64,000 nt of DNA, taken from the NCBI GenBank assembly GCA_014529385.2, contig CM043960.1:70931410-70995409 (forward strand), read 5' to 3'. Below, piece by piece: positions 43,788 through 49,042 of this stretch. A model generated the notes under the pieces. The model saw only the letters and a program-made list of their open reading frames with translations, did no database searches and was not told the origin of the DNA. Made by a program: the position numbers and the translations under genes. Origin of the DNA: Adiantum capillus-veneris (lineage: Eukaryota > Streptophyta > Polypodiopsida > Polypodiales > Pteridaceae). Position 1 is the stretch's first letter; every line of letters begins with the position of its first letter.

Positions 43788-46700
43788 GGTGTCTTCTCTT
43801 GAGCACCACGAGAGGTGGTGTCAAGAGGGCCTTGACAACGATTTGGACTTTTGCTGGAATTTGGGCCGCTTCCTTAAAGTTCCCTCGCCGGATTGGTGAC
43901 TTCCATGGGCCAAATTCTTCTTATAATTCACCCCATTTATCAAAGGGAATGTTCTAGCCTTTGCCACACCATCCTTGACATCAATCAGGGCTTTATCCTT
44001 AATCAAGGCCCAACGATAATATTCATGCAGACCTAGCAGATACATGTGCACAGCATGTGTAGACAAAGTTTTCGTCGAAAGGCTTTGTAGTTTAGCGTAG
44101 GCTTTCAGAGGATCCATTTTTTGTGAAATCCTTCTTGAACTTGTCGCAAAAATCAGCCCACATCGTAGGCCTCTCTATCATATCACCCCACCATGTAAAC
44201 GCCTTGCTGCCCAAATAGAGAGGAATCGTCTAAATCCTCCGTTCATCATGCTCCTTATGGAGATCAAAATACGTAGACCACTGATGAAGCTAGTTAGTTT
44301 CGGATAATTCCGTATATTTTTTCTCTTCCCTTGAGAGATTGGTAGTTTTGTACGAAAATGTGACAGTGAGACCACCCAGTGAATGCCCAAAAGCAACAAT
44401 TTGTGTCTACAATCGCTAAAGATGGGTGTCGTTCTCAGAGACACACACAACCGTCGACTGAGCCGTATTTTTAAGAGCGACAACTCGAGCATTAAACCCA
44501 GGTATGGCTCCTTTGAGAGAGCATACATGAATGTTCGTCTAAACATTTGCATTTTCCAGAGCAAATATACGCTGATCGAGGCTCTTGAAATTACTCATAA
44601 TCCATGTATATAGAGCATGCGTGAATGGAATCTGAGTGTTACCTGGCGCTCTTCACGTTGTGCAACTGAGCTAGAGGAATCCATGATGAAACCAGGTGGA
44701 AAATTGGAATTTCCACGCAAAAACAGGCCTTCTTTGCACTTTTCCCTCGTGAAAAGTTCAACTTTGGGAAGCTCTCCGCATTGGCGAGAGTGTCCAAGGG
44801 TGGGCAGGTACGGCAAGAGCACGTGAACGCGAGCAGACGGGAGAGAGGAGGCTCTGATACCATGAAACGAACACATGGAAAGGATCTCCCGACTACATGG
44901 ACCGCCTATGGACACACGTTGGGACGAACCACCTGCCCCTAGCCACCATCTAGCAACTCCCCTGTATTGGGGCCAACGTCCGTGGAAGTAGGCGTGCGCT
45001 TGTAAGATCGAGCATCCCATATCACCTAGCCTCACCTCCTCGAGGTGACCTTGCATATCCTAGGAACACACACTAACCTCTGACACTTTGTCAGTGGGGG
45101 TCGATAGTTACAAATGAGGCCTTGGCCTCTTATAAAAGTGACCGGAAACACTAGCTGGGTTCACACTACGTCCGCCAAGACACTAGACGCCCATCCCAAC
45201 GGTGTCACTAACTAGATCCCCTCTCCTCTCAGCGGGACATAACGGGGAAGAGGGGGGGGGGATGGGGAGGAGCAACGATGCCACGAGGTAGCTCTTTAGG
45301 GGCACGCTTATCAGAGTAGGACTCTTTCAGCTCCCCAGTAGCGTCTTTCCCTTTCTTGAACAACAAAGGATGTAAGCATGCACCATACCTTAAGGGGCCA
45401 CGAGAGTCTCCACTTTGCTCTGCTCGGATGAAGTGCAATAATCAGGCTATGAAGTTTGCTGCTAGTCAGTCTCTTGTGTTTGGTTAATTGCAGAGTCCTG
45501 AGGTTGAGTTGCTAATCATTGTGTGTGTATTGAGTCTACTGAGTATTGCTTCCATTGCTTTGGCATATTGTCTCTATTCAGTCTATTTTCAGTTCTGTTG
45601 TTTGTTTCACCATTGCATGAGACTTTGAACATACTGCTCAGCGAGCATACATATTGTGCACCGAGCACCCTGTAACAAACTTCACTACTCCAGTGACACT
45701 GACTCGGTTCTTAACATTGGTGAATACAGCTTTTTTGAAAAAGAATTCAATACATAAAAACCTTCAGAAAAAGAAATAAACACTTGAATGTTAAGCCAGT
45801 TACTTTTCAGTTGTAACACTCAGCTTTCCTCTTTTGAAAGTTTATAAGAGTGCTCATACCTATCCTTGGCGGCTTTCAGTCGAGGAGTCAGCATAGGTAC
45901 ACTGGCATCTTTTTGCTGAAACACAAGTGCTGATAGCAAGGCCACAGCTTCTGCAGCATCCAAATCAACCAGCTGGTTCTCAAACAAACATTCAGTAGCT
46001 ATAAGCTCATCCCCGCTGTTGATTTCACAAGCAACTCGCCCTTTAAGTTGAACAGCTAGTTCAAAATTGATACAGCCTACATCCTGTAGCACTTCGATCT
46101 GCTCAAAGCATAGAGAATTCTCATCCAGAGACATCAGAATAAGACAAACAGATACATGATGGGAAAAGAAGGAGTAGGTGTTTGTGCTTACTCTCTGCTG
46201 AAAATCAGGCATCTGCTGTAGGGCTGCGTCTGAGAGCTCGTATTTCAGTTGTTTCACTTTTTCCTTGAGAGCAGATTGGCTTTTAAACAGGTTGTAATGT
46301 TCTTGAAGTTTTGTGCAGCGATGACATTTATTTATTGCCATTTTGTTAAGAAGCATTTGACGAGCATAATACTTTTCAACCACAGCAAGATCACCAAGCC
46401 TCAGATCTACAAAAACTCATTAAGAACACACCCATTTGAGTTCTGCCTCAGAATTGTCAAAATAAACAAGTTCAGCAGTGGTTAGCTGGCTAAACTCTTT
46501 TCTAAGGTGTTAAAATCGACAGCAGTAAGTAAACACCTTTGATTGGGTCAAGTGCAGGAGGATCCTGGCCAGGATATTCCTTTTCTAGTTGCAACAGCTG
46601 TTGGACAGTCAAGGAGTAAGCAGCACTGCTCACATCCTCCAGAAGGCGGACTGTATCAACTGGGATTTTTGATTTGCATATAGTCACTATGCCTTTGTTT

Positions 46701-47560
46701 TCCAGTTCCATAGCCACATAACCTGTTCCACCTGTTGTTCCAAAATAGGGAAGAGTGACTTTTACTATGCCAGTACCTTTCCGAGATGCTCGTCCTGTGA
46801 CAGAATAGTCGTCCGGGATGCCACGACTGCTCTTACTGCTGATGTAGTAACCATCAGCTGGTGACTTGGCAGGTGTCATACTCTCTGTGGGCTTGCTCGT
46901 ACTATACTGAACAAGATCAGTCCCTCGATTTATAGCCAGGACAATCCAATGTTTTAACCCTAGATTGGGCATGGAGGCTTTCAAGATAACCCCTAGAGTG
47001 GGCACAGGTGTCTATCTACGACAAACAGTAAATGTTACTATTTCTTGCCAAAACGATCCAAACACCAGCTCAATGTTCGTTGTTTTCAAGACTTACAAAG
47101 GGAGTATAAACCACCACAACCCTTCCTGGAGTTAAAAGAGACTGTGCTCCCTTGGACTGTATCATAGCTTCGTGTAGTTGATTCCCCAAGTTCTCAGCTT
47201 CAACTGCAAGCTCATAATATTCCTCAATTGTTGGATCGCCAAGTATGCAACTGTTTACAAACAAAGCCTTAAATAATGAGAAAAAACTAAGTAATCAAGA
47301 GAATTTACTGCACTGATGATCGGAAGGAAGTGATTCCAAGTTACAGGTAGCATACTTCGTTTTGACATCACCACAAGCTTTGTTTTTATGCCAAGGTTCT
47401 AATGATAATAAAACTAAGAATAAGGACATCCTGGATTTTACTTGATTAAAGTATTCATCTGTGACAATTCACCCTCTCCCGCTTGAAGTTGCTGCTGCTG
47501 CTCTGGAAGAGAACGTTGAGCATGAAACTCTGCAAAACTTCGTTTCAACATGTCTTCAAC
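23395..47560 (-). CDS. SKI2: SKI2-like DExH-box RNA helicase, 3' half (7 exons)
   Basis: SKI2 is the helicase of the cytosolic SKI complex, which feeds mRNA 3' ends into the exosome; this role is known for the family. Exons on the minus strand are 47560-47442, 47250-47097, 47011-46537, 46406-46192, 46098-45860, 27721-27595 and 23613-23395. All splice sites are GT-AG and all phases agree, giving about 515 residues plus TGA. Recognisable blocks in order are VEDMLKRSFAEFHAQ (end of the helicase core), PTIEEYYELA and GRVVVVYTPF (arch start), ALDPIKDLRL, EKYYARQ, a coiled region, QLKGRVACEINSGDELIATE, LTPRLKAAKDRM, and the C-terminal DSHCT block KRDIVFAASLYVTG. No internal stop is present, so this part looks functional. 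The DExH core exons were not found upstream and probably lie beyond 64000. Introns of 4.0 and 18.1 kb are packed with transposons. Confidence 0.92.
25262..25330. repeat. CT-rich microsatellite tract
   Basis: Runs of CTCTCT at about 25265-25284 and 25311-25326 flank a short GC-rich spacer just upstream of the LINE RT fragment. Confidence 0.85.
25433..26700 (+). pseudogene. LINE reverse transcriptase fragment
   Basis: A plus-strand non-LTR RT lies in the SKI2 last intron, antisense to the gene. It contains the palm motifs IGVKQGCPLSPTLFGMYVNE and the catalytic LLYADDIVLIS near 25640, followed by the thumb region (TYLGVVF, 25850). A TAA near 25748 interrupts LG-TKVMVFN, where an amino acid codon is expected. 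A frameshift near 26390 moves the rest (TRLIRQDLIQLDTR) to another frame. The endonuclease and N-terminal RT are missing; the 5' boundary is around 25433, where unrelated GC-rich and CT-repeat sequence begins. Its RT differs from that of the minus-strand LINE at 28463-35060, so it is a different family. Confidence 0.9.
27595..27721 (-). CDS. SKI2: SKI2 penultimate exon
   Basis: This 127-bp exon starts with one base completing an Arg codon (AG|G) and encodes MTETAIRLGNLQAKYGL, PEDYARDTLKFGLVEVVYEWAK. It ends at an AAG|GTAT donor in phase 0. Homologous residues in SKI2 proteins immediately precede the GTPFA block of the next exon, as here. Confidence 0.95.
28710..30330 (-). pseudogene. LINE ORF2 C-terminal region with zf-RVT domain
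   Basis: Minus-strand frames give the reverse-transcriptase zinc-binding domain: CTVCDHLVEIQRHCLWDC with QQVWLRVL (29200-29100), followed by the helical tail LICGLALWFIWRAHCFRIFE. Upstream pieces at 29833-29495 and 30145-29897 encode the connector between RT and the zinc domain, in different frames. Before 30290 the sequence reads RQFVTRALLRNFIVRGLLPG, which continues the connector interrupted by the insertion at 30331-30955. Confidence 0.85.
30331..30955 (+). repeat. LTR-like repeat R, copy 1, inserted in LINE
   Basis: The LINE reading frame is lost at about 30955 (after DPASRAELSQ) and resumes near 30330. The insert carries the diagnostic block AAAGAAATACCGAAAGG followed by GGCGCC near 30803, shared by four other copies in this window. 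Near 30490-30620 it has a diverged direct repeat (GTAGCTGTACGG and CAACTGTACGG). No coding sequence is visible. Exact ends and target duplication were not resolved. Confidence 0.6.
30956..32300 (-). pseudogene. LINE reverse transcriptase domain
   Basis: The RT N-terminal region is at 32285-31850 (PHGSCPGEDGLTPSFFLEY, RWQPITILNSSYKILAKAL, GTQTGFVKERSILDNIF). The palm continues at 31845-31423 in another frame (SVRHGCPLASFLFLFYAEAM and the catalytic FADDLSLYLD). The thumb and connector follow at 31416-30956 (YLGCQVGLDSS, LIRNFLWSG, KVAWQVIILP, GGLGIIDPASR). FADD replaces the more common YADD. Frame changes at about 31845 and 31420 show it is inactive. Confidence 0.9.
32301..33181 (-). pseudogene. 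LINE endonuclease C-terminal half and linker
   Basis: Minus-strand translation from 33150 gives GGDFNTLED, the AP-endonuclease Asn/Asp motif. Further on come LSRIDRLYTSDHFCDLGG and then TSFSDHAPVILTV, which holds the SDH catalytic motif of the EEP fold. The 32792-32474 frames are the helical linker to RT. The N-terminal half of the endonuclease is absent; the sequence upstream of 33182 is an unrelated repeat. Confidence 0.88.
33182..33530 (-). repeat. LTR-like repeat R, copy 2
   Basis: On the minus strand it carries GTTATGTTGCCGAAAT, the AATAAAG/AAATACCGAAAGG block near 33390, and GGGTGAAAGC...CTACCG near its end at 33182-33240. This is the same order as in copy 5 (53160-53480). It is a 5'-truncated piece that replaces the LINE ORF1-ORF2 junction. 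Confidence 0.65.
33531..34843 (-). pseudogene. LINE ORF1 (DUF4283-like with zinc knuckle)
   Basis: From the Met near 34756 the minus strand encodes MEAQAPPQRDSNEVPSPDP and a globular domain (VLDIQFLGRGYYQIEFETSG, SKVIAMSPLAIRAV, FRQWRHGFDP). This is typical of DUF4283 proteins encoded by plant LINE ORF1s, followed by a CCHC-type knuckle (NQCFIC-QMGHLAKAC). The first zinc ligand pair is followed by a stop near 34084 that splits the knuckle. A Gln/Pro-rich tail follows. The plus-strand LINE at 61514-62712 encodes the same protein without that stop. Such proteins bind the LINE RNA. Confidence 0.88.
34844..35060 (-). other. GC-rich 5' region of the minus-strand LINE
   Basis: Low-complexity GC-rich sequence with recurring GGGCAGCGGG-type units on the plus strand. 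It sits between ORF1 and the 3' end of the next LINE, so it is probably the LINE 5' UTR. Open frames here are compositional artefacts. Confidence 0.5.
35062..37421 (-). mobile_element. Second minus-strand LINE, internally deleted
   Basis: This belongs to the same LINE family as 28463-35060. Its 3' end (35062) shares the AATATTGTGG terminus and 3' UTR (35090-35400). Minus-strand motifs are the zinc-binding domain CAACDHPLETQRHCLWDC (35800-35740), then directly the RT N-terminus LDLCSAYNHILHIEMPDSMG (35930-35870), so the RT palm and connector are deleted. The endonuclease end near 36640-36760 is diverged, with SDRARV in place of SDHAPV. It continues across a hAT-like insertion (36854-37380) to about 37421, where homology stops. 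Confidence 0.85.
36854..37380. mobile_element. Non-autonomous hAT-like element in LINE
   Basis: This 527-bp insertion is flanked by an 8-bp near-duplication (ACTCCCGA at 36846-36853, GCTCCCGA at 37381-37388). LINE homology resumes precisely on both sides. The left end (CATAGTCACATGGGGACGGG) and the reverse complement of the right end (TAGAAACAGGGGACCCGGGG) are related to each other and to the termini of the hAT at 49043-51973. It has no transposase and is rich in GGGAC units near both ends. Confidence 0.8.
37422..37501. repeat. Perfect 27-bp-arm hairpin
   Basis: The arm starting CAAAGGATGTGGCTCGGAGA at 37422-37448 is exactly complementary to 37475-37501, with a 26-nt loop. It begins where LINE homology ends. 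Confidence 0.93.
37502..37914 (+). other. Leader-like sequence before Ty3 gag
   Basis: No gene. It contains a short direct repeat (CTAGTCTAGTCCTTCCTCGT twice near 37531-37575) and runs into the gag ATG at 37915. It is probably the untranslated leader of the Ty3 relic. No LTR or primer site was recognised. Confidence 0.4.
37915..39890 (+). pseudogene. Ty3/gypsy gag relic with two zinc knuckles
   Basis: The capsid starts at 37915 (FPTFKGLSSKDADDHARRFV, LDGLADKWYSQF), a Retrotrans_gag domain. Frameshifts near 38190 and 38290 move it through three frames (KVLYELVNMVLQPEETF, then VKKWVEKALPKTSQQKLRES). A CX2CX4HX4C knuckle lies at 38726-38767 (CHFCEKYGHEDKDC) and another at 39046-39087 (CYRCGEYGHYQSKC) in a different frame, with a stop at 38642. 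Downstream 39285-39790 appears to be pre-protease sequence, again frame-broken. RT and integrase are absent. This gag differs from that of the chromovirus at 54-59 kb. Confidence 0.85.
39738..39852. repeat. Cluster of palindromes
   Basis: A perfect 30-bp palindrome (39738-39767, centred on TTATGCATAA) is followed by a 7-bp-arm hairpin (39768-39786) and a 17-bp-arm hairpin with one mismatch (39810-39826 with 39836-39852). Confidence 0.92.
39899..40308. mobile_element. Possible second hAT-like MITE
   Basis: The left end CACTGTAACAGGGAACGGG and the reverse complement of the right end (CATAGTTACCCGGAATGGG) resemble each other and the hAT termini at 49043 and 51973. Flanks CCCTCACT (39891-39898) and GCCTCACT (40309-40316) match at seven of eight positions. 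The two ends are not exactly symmetric, so the boundaries are uncertain. It has no coding sequence and many GGAACGG-type units. Confidence 0.5.
40310..40690. repeat. Pyrimidine-rich low-complexity tract
   Basis: About 380 bases composed almost only of C and T with CCCCTACC-type units. Proline-rich open frames here are artefacts of composition. Confidence 0.85.
40727..41207 (+). pseudogene. DGAT2: Intronless DGAT2-like acyltransferase fragment
   Basis: DGAT2 makes triacylglycerol from diacylglycerol and acyl-CoA in the ER (family knowledge). The plus strand encodes, without interruption from about 40850, LVIPVFEKSAIAEGVARFIC, then DPNRAYLFAMKPHSVLP, NHIGFLP and LASS-like FASSAVFLTPLLKHVRSW, ending at GLAPASRK. 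Upstream, two membrane-segment pieces are readable in two frames (SLWLSSIHLVAI and LLLLMLFVLPSS), separated by a frameshift near 40800 and a TGA near 40840. Together they match roughly residues 20-145 of a ~310-residue plant DGAT2. The EPHS active-site block reads KPHS. The C-terminal half is missing. Its position in the SKI2 intron, antisense, with no introns of its own, suggests a retrocopy or transposon-captured fragment. Confidence 0.82.
41208..41640. other. Unassigned sequence between DGAT2 fragment and repeat R
   Basis: No homology recognised. It contains CACTTTCACACG/ACACATAG-type short motifs only. The right boundary merges into LTR-like repeat R. Confidence 0.4.
41641..42950 (+). repeat. 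LTR-like repeat R, copy 3
   Basis: Non-coding repeat aligned in order with copy 5: TAAAATTTAGGGAATTGCTA (41960), ATTACCTCCGG (42006), CGAAACGGGAAATGGCTTGT (42093), AGAGCTATGGAGTGCTT (42211), then the AAAGAAATACC-AAAAGG-ACGCC block (42824) and CGAAAGCTAAAGTCTACC near its end. Relative to copy 5 it lacks about 80 bp near 42240, and it has an internal 84-bp-period duplication (42612-42745). It may be a long LTR: a TATA-like and a poly(A)-like element occur in the expected order. Confidence 0.6.
42950..43545 (-). repeat. LTR-like repeat R, copy 4 (inverted arm)
   Basis: This ~590-bp segment is the reverse-complement counterpart of about 41655-42243, forming a large inverted repeat with copy 3 around a ~0.7-kb spacer. 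Its inner end (CACTCCTGGCACCGC) matches internal copy-5 sequence near 52607-52625, so it is a truncated independent copy rather than a simple foldback of copy 3. Confidence 0.8.
43757..43786. repeat. Poly(G)30 homopolymer
   Basis: Thirty consecutive G residues, located exactly where the chromovirus gag fragment (minus strand) ends. Confidence 0.95.
43787..44862 (-). pseudogene. Chromovirus gag fragment (second copy)
   Basis: This is homologous to the gag of the chromovirus at 58400-59321. The minus strand encodes DPLKAYAKLQSLSTKTLS, HAVHMYLLGLHEYYRWALIK and LINGVNYKK (44117-43860). Upstream, frame-broken pieces at 44564-44178 cover the same region as the coiled N-terminal part of the other copy. 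The start codon context lies near 44687. The zinc knuckle and all of pol are missing; homology stops near 43790 at the poly(G) tract. It is in phase with the LTR and primer site at 44850-45244. Confidence 0.85.
44850..44862 (-). promoter_or_regulatory. Primer-binding site of chromovirus fragment
   Basis: TGGTATCAGAGCC on the minus strand directly follows the LTR end (GTTTCA). It is complementary to the initiator tRNA-Met 3' end. Confidence 0.9.
44863..45244 (-). repeat. 5' LTR of chromovirus fragment
   Basis: About 382 bp, related along its length to the LTR at 54268-54647. Shared blocks include CACCTCCTCGAGGTGACCTT and ATGAGGCCTTGGCCTC on the plus strand. A TATAAAA-like element lies near 45130 on the plus strand. 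The first base of the expected TG start is changed (CG). Confidence 0.85.
45245..45859. other. Intron sequence between chromovirus LTR and SKI2 exon
   Basis: No gene. A minus-strand open frame at 45438-45229 (LHPLLFKKGKDATGELKESY) looks like transposon-derived sequence but was not identified. The final ~400 bp before the exon is unique-looking intron. Confidence 0.4.
45860..46098 (-). CDS. SKI2: SKI2 exon (DSHCT start)
   Basis: After the GAGCAG acceptor the exon encodes IEVLQDVGCINFELAVQLKG, RVACEINSGDELIATECLFE and LTPRLKAAKD, ending with two bases of an Arg codon before GTATGAGC. The RVACEI-S-DELI block is the hallmark start of the DSHCT domain. Confidence 0.95.
46192..46406 (-). CDS. SKI2: SKI2 exon (arch return helix)
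   Basis: The exon completes the Asp codon begun in the previous exon (G|AT) and encodes LRLGDLAVVEKYYARQ, a coiled segment (LQEHYNLFKSQSALKEKVKQ) and ALQQMPDFQQR. It ends at AGA|GTAAGC in phase 0. These blocks occur in the same order in SKI2 proteins. Confidence 0.94.
46537..47011 (-). CDS. SKI2: SKI2 exon (arch domain)
   Basis: The exon follows an ATAG acceptor and starts TPVPTLGVILKASM. It contains the arch beta-barrel region (GIVKVTLPYFGTTGGTGYV, then KSKIPVDTVRLLEDVSSAAY) and ends ALDPIK plus one base before GTGTTT. A Ser/Lys-rich low-conservation loop (about 46850-46940) is typical of the variable part of the arch. Confidence 0.93.
47097..47250 (-). CDS. SKI2: SKI2 exon (PTIEEYY block)
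   Basis: It starts with one base completing an Asn codon and encodes CILGDPTIEEYYELAVEAEN and TPGRVVVVYTPF before a TTT|GTAAGT donor. The PTIEEYY motif is characteristic of SKI2. Confidence 0.95.
47442..47560 (-). CDS. SKI2: SKI2 exon (end of helicase core)
   Basis: After a TTTCAG acceptor it encodes VEDMLKRSFAEFHAQRSLPE, a Gln-rich segment and QMNTLI, ending with AA before GTAAAA. The VEDMLKRSFAEF motif follows the winged-helix region in SKI2. The exon begins in phase 0. The preceding exon was not found in this window. Confidence 0.94.
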
Positions 47561-47782
47561 CTGAAATTCCCATCGTAAGGATCACCAAAACAAGACAGAG
47601 AGTGCAGTAGCCTTGACCTTGCATAGTTTCTTATGGCATGTAACCATAACAAAAAAGGACCAGAGTCTAATAAACAAACAAAATCTTTTCTCTTCAAAAC
47701 AACAATCAGATGGCTATGGATTGAAGTGTGTGTGTGTGTGTGTGCGTGCGCGCATGCGCGTGTGCGTGTGTGCGTTGTATTA

Positions 47783-47913
47783 GATGAATCCAGGATAAGC
47801 CCAGATTCACCCTTGATGGAAAGTGCAAGGAATAGACCCATGGTAGTCACCCACAAGACAATATAACCATCCGCTCCATCATGCATAGTATTGACTAAAT
47901 ACCACAACGTCCC
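47783..47913. repeat. Dispersed 131-bp repeat, copy 1
   Basis: It matches 53693-53823 in the same orientation, sharing GATAAGCCCAGATTCACCCT and CTCCATCATGCATAG. It may be part of an unidentified LTR, since both copies have different flanks. Confidence 0.8.
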
Positions 47914-48216
47914 CACTAACGTCGTCAGTGCCCAATAGTGGGTGTAGAACTAGGTACTAACACATGCTCCCCAACACAACAAACACCACACGCGCACACA
48001 CATGAGCATACATCAACACAAAGTTCAGAGTACTGAGTTTCTGTCATGACTCCAGAGATCAAGGGCAGACTCAGCCATAATGAAGCCTAGCACTAAAAGA
48101 AGCATTAAATCGAAAAAATCAGCACAAAAAAATCAGAGCTGTCTCCTGTGTCTGGTCCACATCAAGTTCCATCTGGTACATTCGATGGCTTCCAATCACA
48201 TCAGACTGGCTACCAT

Positions 48217-48575
48217 TTATGCCTCGTTCTTTCTTGAGAGAAACTAACTATATCCTTCCTTCCTCATCAATATGTAATAATTCTTGAGTTAATCATCTAG
48301 AGTTTATTTCAGTTCTCGACTGCCCTCAAGATTTCTCACTCTTAATAACTTGATTTTCATGTTCACTATTCTGGCAAACTCCAGCTTTTACATAATTTAT
48401 GCCTCGTTCTTTCTTGAGAGAAACTAACTATATCCTTCCTTCCTCATCAATATGTAATAATTCTTGAGTTAATCATCTAGAGTTTATTTCAGTTCTCGAC
48501 TGCCCTCAAGATTTCTCACTCTTAATAACTTGATTTTCATGTTCACTATTCTGGCATAGTTAATGGAGGCTTTTG
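48217..48575. repeat. 180-bp tandem duplication
   Basis: The segment starting at about 48217 (GCCTCGTTCTTTCTTGAGAG at 48221) recurs exactly 180 bp later. The second copy has a ~22-bp extra segment near 48556 that the first copy lacks, consistent with unequal exchange. Confidence 0.92.
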
Positions 48576-49042
48576 TCACAACTCCAGCTTTTACATAATT
48601 CCTAGAAACTCCCAGAGCTCCACTATTTTCTTTTGACATTTCACTTTCTGTTTCCCTTGTCCGAAAACTGTGGTCCATTCCTTTTTATTTCTTGGAATTG
48701 ACATATACACCCAAAGGAGAAGCTAACAAGGTTCTGTATGTCGACTATTGGAATGACATATTTTATAAATATGTGCAAAAGGCCAAAATGGGGTGTTGAA
48801 GTTGATGGGTAACAAGAATACAACCTCCATGATACAAATAGCAGTAATGGGATACAAGAATGGGAGAAAGGAAGCGAGTCATCTCCTAAGCACTCGCATA
48901 CATCATTGCAACATAGCATCAATCTCCTCCATAGTGGATAGCCTTGGAGGCCTCGTATGGTCTCGAGTAACTCACTCTATCCTGAATCCTCACGTGCATG
49001 CATTGCCTATGCATAGATCTTCAAGGCCTCGGACATCTGGAG

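Larger units (their letters stand above)
27722..45859 (-). other. SKI2 18.1-kb intron, a transposon nest
   Basis: The flanking exons splice cleanly (donor G|GTATGAG after 45860, acceptor CCAG before 27721, phase 2). The intron holds two LINEs, LTR-like repeats, a Ty3 gag relic, two hAT-like elements, a DGAT2 fragment, a large inverted repeat and a chromovirus fragment. The stretch 27722-28462 shows no feature. Confidence 0.9.
47561..49034. other. Probable SKI2 upstream intron, repeats only
   Basis: No exon of the helicase core was recognised here. The stretch holds a GT-rich microsatellite (47728-47776), a dispersed 131-bp repeat (47783-47913) and a 180-bp tandem duplication (48217-48575). 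Confidence 0.5.

Noticed and set aside
45229-45438. Minus-strand frame LHPLLFKKGKDATGELKESY as a host exon
   Set aside because: It has no SKI2 similarity, would break the confirmed phases, and lies next to a chromovirus LTR. It is probably transposon-derived but unidentified.
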